Below are positions 7,592 through 16,489 of a DNA stretch of 64,000 nt, one piece after another. The notes under the pieces are model-generated. The model searched no databases. It saw only the letters and a program-made list of their open reading frames with translations, and was not told the origin of the DNA. The DNA lies in assembly GCA_036504595.1 (NCBI GenBank), contig DASXUX010000044.1, positions 62,001 through 126,000 of the forward strand, read 5' to 3'. Both the position numbers and the translations under genes were made by a program. The first letter of the stretch is position 1, and every line of letters starts with the position of its first letter. Source of the DNA: DASXUX01 sp036504595. Its GTDB lineage: Bacteria; Planctomycetota; SZUA-567; H5-PLA8.

Positions 7592-8476
7592 CTATTTCTT
7601 CCCCTTCGGATCCAGGTTCTGCTTCAGGTCGTCTTCGGTCACGGCGGAGGAGACGCCATCGGGCGGGACGTCCAGCTTGCACACCCAGACGAGGGCGTTG
7701 AGAATCGTCTTGCGAAGATTCTCGTCGCCCCAGTTCTTGTGGAAATGTCCGCCAGTCCAGCCGAAGCCGCGCCCGCCGTCTTCGCGTTCGGTGCACCACA
7801 TCATAATTTCGTCCTTGCCCTTGTCGTCCTGAATGTGCTTGTACGGACCCTTGGGCCAGACGTACGGGCCGTCGCGGACTTGATCGGAAGGCTTGGCGAC
7901 CAGGATCGGCGTGACGCCTTTCATTTCCGGCCGGAAGCGAATGTGCATGTACCACTCGTCTTTGCAACTGTACGGCTTCACGCCGTTGGTGATGGGGTGC
8001 TTGGGGAACTCCTTGTATTCGGGCGACCACATCGGGTTGCACGAGAACTTGTCTTCGTAATAGCCGCCCGTCCAGTTGCAGAACTCCGGCCCCGCTTTGT
8101 CCTTCGGCACCTCGACCGCGAAGTGCATCATGCCGATGCCTACGCCCTTCTTGGCCAAAGCATCGATCACGGCCTTGTGATCGGCCTGGATATACGGATG
8201 GCCGCCGCCGCCGTCCGAGTACAGCACGACCGCCGCCGCGCCGTCGAAGACTTTCGGGTCCGCGACCCAGCCGTTCGTTTCCACGACGACTTGCAGCCCC
8301 GAAACTTTCTCCAGGCATTTTTTCAGCAGCATGCACCCGGCGCGGAACTCATGATCTCCCGGCCCGTGGCTCTGCTTGCCGGCAATCAAGACCAGCTTCT
8401 TGTCTTCCGCTCGCACCGCGCTCATGGAAAACGCGCAGGCGACCCAGGCCAGCAGGACGACGATCTTCAATGTCAT
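7592..8476 (-). CDS. Secreted ThuA-domain protein
   Basis: 294 residues with a clear signal peptide (about 1-23, MTLKIVVLLAWVACAF to VRA). It is followed by LVLIAGKQSHGPGDHEFRAG, the N-terminal strand and loop of the ThuA/trehalose-utilisation family (class I glutamine-amidotransferase-like fold). GIGMMHFAVEVP, WTGGYYEDKF, the HPITNGV motif and FGWTGGHFHKNWG are further family landmarks. ThuA proteins are linked to sugar catabolism in rhizobia and are greatly expanded in planctomycetes; the catalysed reaction is unsettled. It is convergent with the alpha-galactosidase. The 5' flank carries two heptamer arrays. Confidence 0.85.
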   Translation of the reverse strand: MTLKIVVLLAWVACAFSMSAVRAEDKKLVLIAGKQSHGPGDHEFRAGCMLLKKCLEKVSGLQVVVETNGWVADPKVFDGAAAVVLYSDGGGGHPYIQADHKAVIDALAKKGVGIGMMHFAVEVPKDKAGPEFCNWTGGYYEDKFSCNPMWSPEYKEFPKHPITNGVKPYSCKDEWYMHIRFRPEMKGVTPILVAKPSDQVRDGPYVWPKGPYKHIQDDKGKDEIMMWCTEREDGGRGFGWTGGHFHKNWGDENLRKTILNALVWVCKLDVPPDGVSSAVTEDDLKQNLDPKGKK

Positions 8477-8496
8477 GGAGAGCTCCTTTTCCTTTG

Positions 8497-8524
8497 GCGG
8501 GTCTCGGGTTGCGGGTCTACGGGC
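8497..8524 (-). repeat. Degenerate heptamer array (unit GCGGGTC)
   Basis: GCGGGTC, TCGGGTT, GCGGGTC and TACGGGC follow each other just upstream of the ThuA-like gene start. Confidence 0.6.
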
Positions 8525-8542
8525 GGCTTACAGCAGGAGCAT

Positions 8543-8574
8543 CCATCCCTATACCCCATACCCGATACCCCAGC
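8543..8574 (+). repeat. Degenerate heptamer array (unit ACCCCAT)
   Basis: TCCCTAT, ACCCCAT, ACCCGAT and ACCCCAG lie just after the stop codon of the PDZ-protein gene. The same unit, as an inverted pair, recurs at 47205-47295. Confidence 0.7.
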
Positions 8575-8576
8575 TT

Positions 8577-9464
8577 TTACCGGCGAATGATGCGAATCTG
8601 TGCGCCCGGCTGAATCTGAATCTGACCGCCCGGCAGAATCTGCACCTGCTGCTGGATGGCCGGTTGATTGGCGGGCAGTGCGGCGCTGCTGTGCTGCTGC
8701 GGGTTGCCGCCGTCCAATTCGCGCTCCAGATCCACCGGCGGATTGGCTTCGCGTTCGATCTGGTAGCCGGCGCCAATGCCGATGGTGCGCGTCGTGAGCG
8801 GGTTGCGGGTGAGCGTCACCGGCACGCGGATGCGCTTGCCATCGCGTTCAACCAGCAGGATCGCTAGGCGTGCCGGGCCAACCGTGATGACTTCGCGCAT
8901 TAAGTCCTTCACGCCATAAATCGGCCGGTCATTGATGGCCAGAACTTTATCGCCGACCTGCATGCCAGCGGCCGCGGCCGGGAAGGGCTTGGTCGCGCGC
9001 ATGCCGTCATAAAGCGGCTGTTGCGAGTTGACGATCTGGTTGGCGCTGACAACCGGGCGCGGCACGACGCCGGGGCGTTCGTTCTTGTTCTCGTCCGGTT
9101 CCGGATCGGCGATGTACATACCGAAGGCGTCCGCGTGGTCGTCGCTCTGCTGAAGTCCAATCCCCAGAAATCCCCGGCCCCTCAAAGCGATCAGCAGTTC
9201 CAGCGCGCGCATGCGCACTTCCGGATCGTCCGACTTGACCGCATACTCCAGTGGCTCGACGGAGGCCCGGCCCAAGCGCAGCAGCTCCTGGGATGCGTTG
9301 TTTCGTTCGGCCCAGTTCGCGGAGGAGAGCCCTTGAACCAGCGTGCGGGCCTGCTGCTGAGCGGCCTCGGTGACGCCCGGCGGCTGAGCGGCCACGGCGA
9401 TGCCGGCGCAGAGCGCTGCCGCGCAAATCAAAGACTTCGCTACCGACTGGAAATGCCAGACCAT
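8577..9464 (-). CDS. Exported HEAT-like/PDZ-domain protein
   Basis: 295 residues from the ATG at 9464. The frame is open 88 codons further upstream, but that part only translates a heptamer array and is excluded. A signal peptide (SLICAAALCAGIAVAAQPP) leads into an alpha-helical HEAT-like segment (about 45-95: ERNNASQELLRLGRASVEPL and DDPEVRMRALELLIALRG). A PDZ core follows (about 165-215: AAAAGMQVGDKVLAINDRPI, then YGVKDLMREV). The C-terminus is a Gln/Ile-rich low-complexity tail (QIQIQPGAQIRIIRR). No protease domain is present, so it is probably an envelope scaffold or binding protein. This combination is common in planctomycetes; the specific role is unknown. Confidence 0.75.
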   Translation of the reverse strand: MVWHFQSVAKSLICAAALCAGIAVAAQPPGVTEAAQQQARTLVQGLSSANWAERNNASQELLRLGRASVEPLEYAVKSDDPEVRMRALELLIALRGRGFLGIGLQQSDDHADAFGMYIADPEPDENKNERPGVVPRPVVSANQIVNSQQPLYDGMRATKPFPAAAAGMQVGDKVLAINDRPIYGVKDLMREVITVGPARLAILLVERDGKRIRVPVTLTRNPLTTRTIGIGAGYQIEREANPPVDLERELDGGNPQQHSSAALPANQPAIQQQVQILPGGQIQIQPGAQIRIIRR

Positions 9465-9517
9465 GAACGCTCCGTCCCACTTGATAAAACGATAATCCGG
9501 CCGGGAGCAAAGTGCAA

Positions 9518-9599
9518 CTTGGTACTTGGTGAATGGTGAGTGGTGTTTGGTGAGTGGTGGTCTGGTGTCTGGTGCCTGGTGCCTGGTGTCTGGTGAGGG
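9518..9599 (+). repeat. Degenerate heptamer array (unit GGTGNNT)
   Basis: About eleven consecutive 7-base units (GGTACTT, GGTGAAT, GGTGAGT, GGTGTTT, GGTGTCT, GGTGCCT and variants) lie in the divergent intergenic region upstream of the PDZ gene and the membrane-protein gene. Confidence 0.85.
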
Positions 9600-9663
9600 A
9601 ACGGGCGCGGTTGACTGGAATGCTCTGGGGAGTATAGACAGCAGAGGACACTCGAAAATCAGG

Positions 9664-10653
9664 ATGGGACAGATGCGCAGCGGCCTCAGGCAGTGGGCAC
9701 TACTCACGGCGTTTCTGTACATGCTCACGCTCGCGCTGCTGACGTTGCCGCTGCTTTTCGCGGCATTCTGGCAACCGACAACGCAGAGCCTGCCGCGCGA
9801 CCTTACGGAAGTCGGTGAACTTTACCTGTGGCCCTGGTATTGGGCGATTCTGGTTGGTCTGGTGCTCCTGCAGGCACCCTTGCTCTTCATCTCAGTCCGC
9901 GTTGCACGCCGGCAGCGACCAACCCGCGCAAGCTGGACGTTACTTGCTATCGTTTCCGCGCTGATGGTCGGTTTGATTTTCGTCGGTTTTGGGTTCGCGC
10001 TTTGGGATGTGTTTGGCCAGGGCGATTCGCGCGCCTGGATGCCGCTCGCTTTGGGCGCGATGGCTTGGCTCGTGTGGGCCGTGATCTTCTCTCGGTACGC
10101 CTACAACAAGAACCCCGCCTCATCGTTGCGCAAGATTCTGGACCGTCTGATCGGCGGCAGCATCGCCGAACTGCTGATCGCGGTACCGTGCCACGTTTAC
10201 GTGCGGCATCGGAACGACTGCTGCGCCGGCTTTGGCACGTTTCTGGGATTGGCGACTGGGCTCTCCGTTTTGCTCTTTGCTTTCGGGCCGGGCGTTTTCT
10301 TTCTGTTCGTGGAACGAGCGCGGCGGCTCAAGCGTCTCGAAGAAGAGGGCGAAACGGACGCGGTGGTCAGCGGCTGGACCAGCCGAAAAGTCCGCCACAC
10401 GCGTCACGCGATGCTCTGGACGCTCGGCGCGATCATCTTCATGATGGCACTGATGGTCGTCGCAGCTTTCATCAAAGGCGGCCAAAGCTGGCTCGGTGCC
10501 GCTCGCGCCAGCTTCGTCGTGATCGGCGCCATTGCCGGCTATCACGCTTGGCGCGCCTACCTGCGTCGCGAGCCGGGTTGGCGGCTCGCATTGGCGGGGG
10601 CCATTATCCTCAGCGAAAGCATCGTCGCGGCGCTGGTTTGGACCTGGAAATAG
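9664..10653 (+). CDS. Polytopic membrane protein of unknown function
   Basis: 329 residues with about seven or eight hydrophobic spans, for example ALLTAFLYMLTLALLTLPLL, PWYWAILVGLVLLQAPLLF, LLAIVSALMVGLIFVGFGF, LGLATGLSVLLFAFGPGVFF and MLWTLGAIIFMMALMVVAA. A cytoplasmic basic/acidic loop (RARRLKRLEEEGE) sits between spans. ATG 9664 is used; ATG 9673 has the better-spaced AGGA. Sequence further upstream translates only the heptamer array. A segment CHVYVRHRNDCCAGFGTFLG with three Cys and two His is conspicuous and could be a metal or redox site. I do not recognise the family. Confidence 0.7.
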   Translation: MGQMRSGLRQWALLTAFLYMLTLALLTLPLLFAAFWQPTTQSLPRDLTEVGELYLWPWYWAILVGLVLLQAPLLFISVRVARRQRPTRASWTLLAIVSALMVGLIFVGFGFALWDVFGQGDSRAWMPLALGAMAWLVWAVIFSRYAYNKNPASSLRKILDRLIGGSIAELLIAVPCHVYVRHRNDCCAGFGTFLGLATGLSVLLFAFGPGVFFLFVERARRLKRLEEEGETDAVVSGWTSRKVRHTRHAMLWTLGAIIFMMALMVVAAFIKGGQSWLGAARASFVVIGAIAGYHAWRAYLRREPGWRLALAGAIILSESIVAALVWTWK

Positions 10654-10963
10654 CCACACCGCACTCTCTGCCACTTGTTCTGCTCAAAAAAAGACAATCG
10701 CCTTCCAGATAGGAAACTTTTCACTCTGCACATGTGTCCTTTCGGCAACGACACTACGCGCATTCTGCAAACCTACCCGCCTATATCACTCTACGGTAAT
10801 TGAACTTTTCAGATCGGCGGCTTTGCACCTCGAAATAGTGCGGCTTTCATGTGCTCAAGTGCAATGGCGCGGAATATGCCAAGCGCAACACTACCTGTGG
10901 TGATGGTCGAATCCGAATGCCGCCACCAAGGCAAAAAAGAACGCGAGAAAGGAGGCGGGAAAC
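10654..10963. other. Intergenic region, nothing recognised
   Basis: 310 bases between two same-strand genes. It is less GC-rich than its surroundings, holds no convincing frame, repeat array or hairpin, and ends in a good AGGAGG site at 10950-10955 serving the next gene. Confidence 0.5.
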
Positions 10964-11314
10964 ATGGACGAAGAACGCAGCAACAGTCGCACGCGCGCAG
11001 TCATGGCCGGTGTCGCACGCGAATCACGGGACGAGCGGTTCAAGGCGTACTTGGACACGGCAAAAAGCGCTGCGCTCAAGCAGCACGAACTCGACATGCT
11101 TGCCGCCCAAGTCAAAGCCTTCGTGAATATTTCCCCTCGAAAAGCGGACACCGAGGACTACCTGAACAGCGACCTGTGCGAACGCGTCACTCGCCGGCGC
11201 GAAGAAGCCCAGCGCCAGAAGAAGGCTCAGGAGCGCAAAGTCTGCATGCTCGCTCTCGGTGGCGTGATGCTTTCGGCTGCGCTGGTCGCGGTGCTGGTGA
11301 TGCTGGGACATTAG
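10964..11314 (+). CDS. Small tail-anchored protein, unknown function
   Basis: 116 residues. The ATG has a strong AGGAGG about 9 bases upstream. The N-terminal 90 residues are charged and helical, with an Arg/Lys/Glu-rich stretch RRREEAQRQKKAQER. The C-terminus is one transmembrane helix (VCMLALGGVMLSAALVAVLVML) with almost no residues beyond it, so it should be an inner-membrane tail-anchored protein facing the cytoplasm. No family recognised. The stop codon is immediately followed by a heptamer array. Confidence 0.6.
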   Translation: MDEERSNSRTRAVMAGVARESRDERFKAYLDTAKSAALKQHELDMLAAQVKAFVNISPRKADTEDYLNSDLCERVTRRREEAQRQKKAQERKVCMLALGGVMLSAALVAVLVMLGH

Positions 11315-11360
11315 TTGGTGATTGGTGCGTGGTACTTGGTGAGTGGTACTTGGTGAAAGG
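11313..11360 (+). repeat. Degenerate heptamer array (unit GGTGAGT-like)
   Basis: TTGGTGA, TTGGTGC, GTGGTAC, TTGGTGA, GTGGTAC and TTGGTGA units start at the stop codon of the small tail-anchored gene and fill most of the gap to the convergent kinase gene. Confidence 0.8.
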
Positions 11361-11385
11361 CAGGTAGGAGGCATTAAGCGCGGAC

Positions 11386-12780
11386 TTACTGGCGTGCAAC
11401 TACGACGCTGATCAGCAAGGCCAGTGCGGCTAGCGCCACAAACAAACCCACAAAAATCGCGAGCTTCACATTGGATCCCGCGTCGGCCGATGCGCGCTTC
11501 TTCGCTGGCGCCGGCGTCTCGGTCGCGGGCGGAGGAGGATGCAGCGGTTTGCGCGTCTTGGGCGCGCTGCCGAAACGGGAATCGTGCGGGCTGGGCACGT
11601 GGGCCAGCATGGGTTCGAGCGCGTCCACATTCTCCGTGCGGACTTCCGGCAGCGGCGAGCCCGGCGCTTTTGATTGTTTGTAGAACGGAACATCCGGACG
11701 CGAGACGCTGGACCGGCCCGGCGCCGGGCGTGCACCCTGTGGCGCGAGCCCCTTCTTGACGCGCTGGACGTCGGCGACCAGTTCGGCGGGCGTCTGATAC
11801 CGTTCGGAGATGTTCTTGGCCATCATGCGTTCGATCAGGTGGCAGAAATTCAGCGAGATGGTGTGATCGATCTCATGCGGACTGGGCACCTGCTCGTTCA
11901 GATGCTTCATCATGACGACCGCCGGCGTTTCGCCTTCGAACGGCGGGCGGCCCGTGACCATTTCGTAAACCGTCGTTCCCAGCGAGTAGATATCGGAACG
12001 AATATCTGCCTCGGACTTCCCCTCGATCTGTTCCGGCGAAAGATAGAACGGCGTGCCCATGGCGATGCCGGCCTGCGTGATGCGGCGCCGGCCTTGCATC
12101 TCGCTGTCGAGCGCCAGGCCCATGTCGGTCAGCTTGGCGACACCCTGCTCGGTCACAATGATGTTTTCCGGCTTGATGTCGCGGTGAACCAGGTGTTCGC
12201 CGTGAATGTGATCGAGCGCGGACGCGATCTGCTCGACAATATTCAGCGTCTCCTGTTCGGTCAGCCGGCCTTTCTGTTCCAGCAGCGCAAAGACGTCGTA
12301 GCCCTGCACGTACTCCATCACCAGAAAGTTGTAGCCGTCCGCTTGGCCGACATCGAGCCCGTGGACGATGTTGGGATGATCGAGTTCGAATGCCGCCCGC
12401 GCCTCTTGTTCGAAGCGCTGCAAGAACGTTTTGTCCTTGGCGCGGCTGCGGGGAAGCACTTTCAGCGCGACGACGTGGCTGTCGCGAGTGTCGCGAGCCT
12501 GATAGACAGCGCCCATGCCGCCTTCGCCCAATTTGCGGATCAATTCGTACTGTCCGATGCGTGAGACTTTTTGGTCGGCTTCGCGTTGAACATTGAGCAG
12601 CCGGCTGAGTTGAGTGCGCGTGAGATAACCGCGCCCAATCAGCAATTCGCCCATGCGCTCATTCTTGCCGGTTTGCTCGGAATGATGCTGCAGCGCCAGA
12701 CATTCTTCGACTTCGGCGGGCTGGCAGAGTCCCTGGGCCACCGCGAGCTGTCCAAGCCGGATATCGTCAAGATTGGGCAT
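11386..12780 (-). CDS. MshEN-like domain fused to serine/threonine protein kinase, membrane-anchored
   Basis: 464 residues from ATG 12780. Residues 8-31 (RLGQLAVAQGLCQPAEVEEC..Q) and 42-65 (RMGELLIGRGYLTRTQLSRL..Q) are two 24-residue MshEN-type motifs, here with a 10-residue spacer. The Hanks kinase domain follows (about 78-340): GEGGMG 85-90, Lys107 (ALKVL), HRD 199-201 with DIKPENI, DMG 219-221 in place of DFG, and YLSPEQ. A Pro-rich region (about 365-435) leads to one C-terminal transmembrane helix (LAIFVGLFVALAALALLISV). The kinase should face the cytoplasm and could respond to c-di-GMP through the N-terminal module; that is inference. Catalytic residues are intact, so activity is expected despite DMG. 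Confidence 0.88.
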   Translation of the reverse strand: MPNLDDIRLGQLAVAQGLCQPAEVEECLALQHHSEQTGKNERMGELLIGRGYLTRTQLSRLLNVQREADQKVSRIGQYELIRKLGEGGMGAVYQARDTRDSHVVALKVLPRSRAKDKTFLQRFEQEARAAFELDHPNIVHGLDVGQADGYNFLVMEYVQGYDVFALLEQKGRLTEQETLNIVEQIASALDHIHGEHLVHRDIKPENIIVTEQGVAKLTDMGLALDSEMQGRRRITQAGIAMGTPFYLSPEQIEGKSEADIRSDIYSLGTTVYEMVTGRPPFEGETPAVVMMKHLNEQVPSPHEIDHTISLNFCHLIERMMAKNISERYQTPAELVADVQRVKKGLAPQGARPAPGRSSVSRPDVPFYKQSKAPGSPLPEVRTENVDALEPMLAHVPSPHDSRFGSAPKTRKPLHPPPPATETPAPAKKRASADAGSNVKLAIFVGLFVALAALALLISVVVARQ

Positions 12781-12787
12781 GGGTCTC

Positions 12788-12902
12788 TCTGGTGAGTGGT
12801 CAGTGGTGAGCGGTGAGTGGCAAGCGCAGCCGCGTGCGCGCACCAGTCACCAATCACCAAATACCAAGTACCACTCACCAACTACCACTCACCAAGTACC
12901 AC
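12788..12902. repeat. Inverted pair of heptamer arrays (GGTGAGT / ACTCACC)
   Basis: GGTGAGT-like units at 12788-12824 face their complements (CACCAGT, CACCAAT, ACTCACC) at 12841-12902, able to form a long imperfect hairpin immediately upstream of the kinase start. Confidence 0.8.
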
Positions 12903-13005
12903 GTCAAGGCATAGCGTAACGAGACTCGTTGTGCTAAGGTACATATGTAGTGCACGTTGGCGGTGAACGACGGCTGCACACCCCTTCTGATGCGAGGCCT
13001 GGCAT

Positions 13006-14892
13006 ATGCCACAGGAACTTTCCGAGACCAGACTGTACCTTCTGCCTTACCCGCGAAACATCAGTTTACGCGGCGCGCCGCTCCGCCCGGCGCCATCGAA
13101 TTACCTGTACATTTCCGATAATGCCACGGTCAATATGCGCCGCCGCTGCCATGTGCTGTGCAAACAGCTCTATGAATGCGGCTTCCGAACCAACCCTGAA
13201 AGCACGAACAGACTCAGCCCCACCCAGGCCCTGTTCACGCCCGCGGCCACCATGCCCAAGTGGGATGGCCTCGAACGCCCGCTGCGCGGACAGTGCGCCG
13301 CCCCCGAAGGCTACCGGATGAACGTGACGTCCGTCGGCGTGCTGATGCATAGCGCCGACGACCAGGGAATGCAGCATGCGGGCGCCACGCTTAAACAACT
13401 CCTGCTGGATGGCCCTGAAATCCCGGGCATGGAGATCGAAGATTACCCGCTCCTGCCGTGGCGCATCATGCACCTCGATTTCAGAGGCTGGGCGCCGACG
13501 GCCGAGCACCTCAAGCAGATCATCACAAATTTCGCCGACCTCAAGATCAACGCGCTGATCCTAGACTACGAGTCCTTTTTTGATTTTCCTTCGCAGCCCG
13601 GCCTGGCGTCCGAAGGCGCGCTTTCGCCCGCGGAAGTGTCCGAGATCGAATTGCACGCGCAGGATTTCGGCGTCACGCTCATCCCCCTGGTCCCCTGCCT
13701 GGGCAATGTGAATCACGTGCTCCGGCTGCCGTCCTACGCGGCGCTGCGGGAGCATCCCGAATACTTCCAGCAGTATTGCCCGGTGCTGCCTGAAACGCTG
13801 GGCATCGTCACCGCCATGATGGAAGATTTGGCGAGTATCCATCTCGGCAAGTTCATCCACGCCGGCGGGGACGAGGTTCGCCTGCTGGGCGCGCATCCGG
13901 CCAGCGAGGCGCGCGCCAAGCAGTTGGGTGGCCGAGCGGCGTTGTACCTGGACTACGTCGGCAAGGTGAGCCGTTACCTGGTGAATGGCGGCCGTATCCC
14001 CATGCTCTGGGACGACATGTTCCGCCGCATGAGCGACGAGCAGGTGAAATGGCTGCCGGAAGAAGCCATCTTGAACTCCTGGCAGTATGAAGGCCACGGC
14101 GGCCACGCCACTCCCGCCATCCTCACCAACCTGGACCGCTACCGGCGGCTGGGGCGCCGCGTGTGGGGCGCCGCGACGCGCTCCCCGGCGGCACGTTACG
14201 ACGCATTCGACAACATTGACGCCTGGACCGAAGCCGCCGAGATGGGTTACGTGGACGGCCTGGTCACCACCGCCTGGACGCGCGATCACACCCTCGGCCC
14301 ACTCTTCGCCCCCTCCGAAACGACATGGCCCGCGGCCTTGTACGCGGCCGAACGCATGTGGTCGGGCATCAAGGGCCTGCCGCGCGAGCAGTTCCCGCAG
14401 CGGTTCGTCGTACGCATGTTCGGCGCAAAAGATGCCGCCTTGCAGAGCCGCCTGTGGGCCGGCATGGACCTGATTCTGCGCGAGCATTATCGCCAGGCCC
14501 GCGAGTACCTCGCTCCTTTGCTGAACATGGTTCCGCGCGGCGCAAACACGCTGGGCTTCCTGGAAAGCTGGTGCGCCATTGGCGCTCTGAAGGATTACGT
14601 GCGCAGCTTCGAAACGGATGTCAGCAGCAACTATTCCAACCTGTTGGCCGGTTGCGGAGACCCGTTCAACTCCGGCCGCCTGCGCTGGCGCGTGCTGGAT
14701 GCCAAAGCCAAAGCCGGCAATGTCATCGCCCGCTTCCAGCAACAGGCCCTGCGGCTGACCAGTGAGCGTCAGATTCAGGAGTACATCGAATCAAGTGTCG
14801 CCTACAGTCTGAAGCAGCTTGAAGAAATGGATTCCCTGCTGACCAACTATCCCCTGCCCCCACCCGAATGGCAGCAGGCGGTGCACATTTAG
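13006..14892 (+). CDS. Beta-N-acetylhexosaminidase (GH20)
   Basis: 628 residues, no signal peptide, so probably cytoplasmic. The N-terminal ~130 residues resemble the GH20b domain. The barrel begins at LPWRIMHLDFRGWAPTAEHL. HAGGDEV (285-291) matches the family HxGGDE motif, with Asp289-Glu290 as the catalytic pair that assists substrate-assisted hydrolysis of beta-GlcNAc or GalNAc. LIPLVPCLGNVNHVLRLPSY and WDDMFRRM are further barrel landmarks. It sits directly upstream of an MFS transporter on the same strand, suggesting uptake and cleavage of amino-sugar oligosaccharides. The C-terminal 150 residues are helical and of unknown role. Confidence 0.85.
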   Translation: MPQELSETRLYLLPYPRNISLRGAPLRPAPSNYLYISDNATVNMRRRCHVLCKQLYECGFRTNPESTNRLSPTQALFTPAATMPKWDGLERPLRGQCAAPEGYRMNVTSVGVLMHSADDQGMQHAGATLKQLLLDGPEIPGMEIEDYPLLPWRIMHLDFRGWAPTAEHLKQIITNFADLKINALILDYESFFDFPSQPGLASEGALSPAEVSEIELHAQDFGVTLIPLVPCLGNVNHVLRLPSYAALREHPEYFQQYCPVLPETLGIVTAMMEDLASIHLGKFIHAGGDEVRLLGAHPASEARAKQLGGRAALYLDYVGKVSRYLVNGGRIPMLWDDMFRRMSDEQVKWLPEEAILNSWQYEGHGGHATPAILTNLDRYRRLGRRVWGAATRSPAARYDAFDNIDAWTEAAEMGYVDGLVTTAWTRDHTLGPLFAPSETTWPAALYAAERMWSGIKGLPREQFPQRFVVRMFGAKDAALQSRLWAGMDLILREHYRQAREYLAPLLNMVPRGANTLGFLESWCAIGALKDYVRSFETDVSSNYSNLLAGCGDPFNSGRLRWRVLDAKAKAGNVIARFQQQALRLTSERQIQEYIESSVAYSLKQLEEMDSLLTNYPLPPPEWQQAVHI

Positions 14893-15004
14893 CGGGCGAG
14901 TGGGGATCTGGCTCACCGCTGCACCGCTCACCACGTACCAATCATGTGCTACCAACGCGCGTCGATGCCGCTACAATCCGCTTCCGGAATACGGGAACAG
15001 GGCT

Positions 15005-16261
15005 TTGCCGGACGAACCGAACAATCAAGTTGAACGGACGACTTTCCGCTGTGAACTCTGGCGCGCTGCAGCCACAGGCGTCGTTGAAACTGCCGGCAGC
15101 ACGTTCCTGTTCCTGATCGCCGTCGCGCACTTCCATGCAGGCGCCAACGCCAAGACTCTCATTGGCGCCGGTGGCAACTGCGGTCTGGTCCTCACGCCCC
15201 TTGTCGTCTTCCTGGTGGCTGCGCGAAATTGGCGCACCGCGCGCGCCGGCGCCGCGCTGTGCTTGATCGGCGCTCTGGGCTTCGCCGCTGCCGCCGCAGT
15301 CCCGACGCTGCCCGTCTTCGTCGGCGGCAGCATGCTCGCGCTGATCTGCTCCGCGTCCTTCGTTCCGTTGATGACGCAGATCTATCAGGAGAACTACCCG
15401 GAGGCCCGCCGCGGCCGGTTGTTCTCCAACGCAGTGATGGTCCGCATCGGGACTGTGATCGCCTTTGGTTATGCAGCCGGCGAACTGCTTCAGAAGAACA
15501 TCGCCAACTTCCCCGTGCTGCTCGGAACCTTTTGCGCCTCGCTGCTGTTGGCGGCCGTCTGTCTGGCGCGCTGTCCTTCCCGTCCGCTGCCGCCGGAAGC
15601 GCGCACCAGCCCGTTTCAAGGACTGCGGCATGTCCGCAACGACGCCCTGTTCCGGCAAATGCTGATCTCATGGATGCTGATGGGCCTGGCCAACTTGATG
15701 ATGGTCATGCTGCGCGTCGAATACATGGCCAACGCGAAATACGGCCCGGCGTTCAGCCCCCGCGAAATCGCCATGCTGACAATCCTCGTTCCCAACGTCG
15801 CGCGGATGATGCTCAGCCCCGTTTGGGGCCGCTTGTTCGACCGCATGAATTTCCTGACGATGCGCATCATCCTGAATGTCGGATTCGCCGTCGGCGCACT
15901 GGCATTCTTCGCGGGCCGAGACATGCCCGGCATGGTGCTGGGAGCGATTGTGCTGGGCATTTCGAACGCCGGCGGTGACGTGGCCTGGAGCCTGTGGGTG
16001 ACGAAGCTGGCAAAACCCGAGCAGGTCGCCGAATATATGTCGGTGCATACGTTCCTGACCGGCCTGCGCGGAATCCTCGCGCCGGTGCTGGCCTTCGAAT
16101 TGATCGAAGTGCTCTCGTTCCAATTCGTCAGCGGCATCGGAGCCGGCCTGATCCTCCTCGCGTCGCTGATCCTCATCCCCGAACTGCGCTCCGCTCGAGT
16201 GGCCGCTCGCGCCCCCAAACCGGAAGTCCCGGCGCCTTTGGCCGAAGAAGTCTCAGGCTAA
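15005..16261 (+). CDS. Major facilitator superfamily transporter
   Basis: About 418 residues with 10-12 hydrophobic spans (GSTFLFLIAVAHF, AGAALCLIGALGFAAAAAV, VFVGGSMLALICSASFVPLM, LLISWMLMGLANLMMVML and others). The loop SPVWGRLFDRMNFLTMR is the MFS A-like motif. TTG 15005 is chosen because it gives a normal short cytoplasmic N-terminus; the frame is open to a GTG at 14900, but that part overlaps repeat-like sequence. Substrate unknown; the neighbouring GH20 suggests a sugar. Confidence 0.75.
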   Translation: MPDEPNNQVERTTFRCELWRAAATGVVETAGSTFLFLIAVAHFHAGANAKTLIGAGGNCGLVLTPLVVFLVAARNWRTARAGAALCLIGALGFAAAAAVPTLPVFVGGSMLALICSASFVPLMTQIYQENYPEARRGRLFSNAVMVRIGTVIAFGYAAGELLQKNIANFPVLLGTFCASLLLAAVCLARCPSRPLPPEARTSPFQGLRHVRNDALFRQMLISWMLMGLANLMMVMLRVEYMANAKYGPAFSPREIAMLTILVPNVARMMLSPVWGRLFDRMNFLTMRIILNVGFAVGALAFFAGRDMPGMVLGAIVLGISNAGGDVAWSLWVTKLAKPEQVAEYMSVHTFLTGLRGILAPVLAFELIEVLSFQFVSGIGAGLILLASLILIPELRSARVAARAPKPEVPAPLAEEVSG

Positions 16262-16432
16262 AATTCCGAAACTCGAAATTCGAAATCCGAAGGAAAAGGC
16301 AAACTGCAAAACCGCAAAACTGCAAAACGGATAACCAACTTGCCGCCGCACCCGGTTAGCAGTTTTCTGTTTGTCGTTTGTCCTTTTCCTTCAGATTTCG
16401 AATTTCGGATTTCCCTGTTTCAATTTGCGGTC
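16262..16432. repeat. Heptamer arrays in inverted arrangement (GAAATTC-like)
   Basis: GAAACTC, GAAATTC, GAAATCC at 16262-16294 and GCAAAAC-type units to 16330 face complements (CAGATTT, CGAATTT, CGGATTT) at 16355-16432. The structure fills the gap between the MFS gene and the zinc-ribbon gene and could be a large terminator. Confidence 0.75.
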
Positions 16433-16489
16433 GCAAATCCGCGCCGGTTGCGTCTATACTGAACACGGTCTGAAGGACGAGCAAAACGC

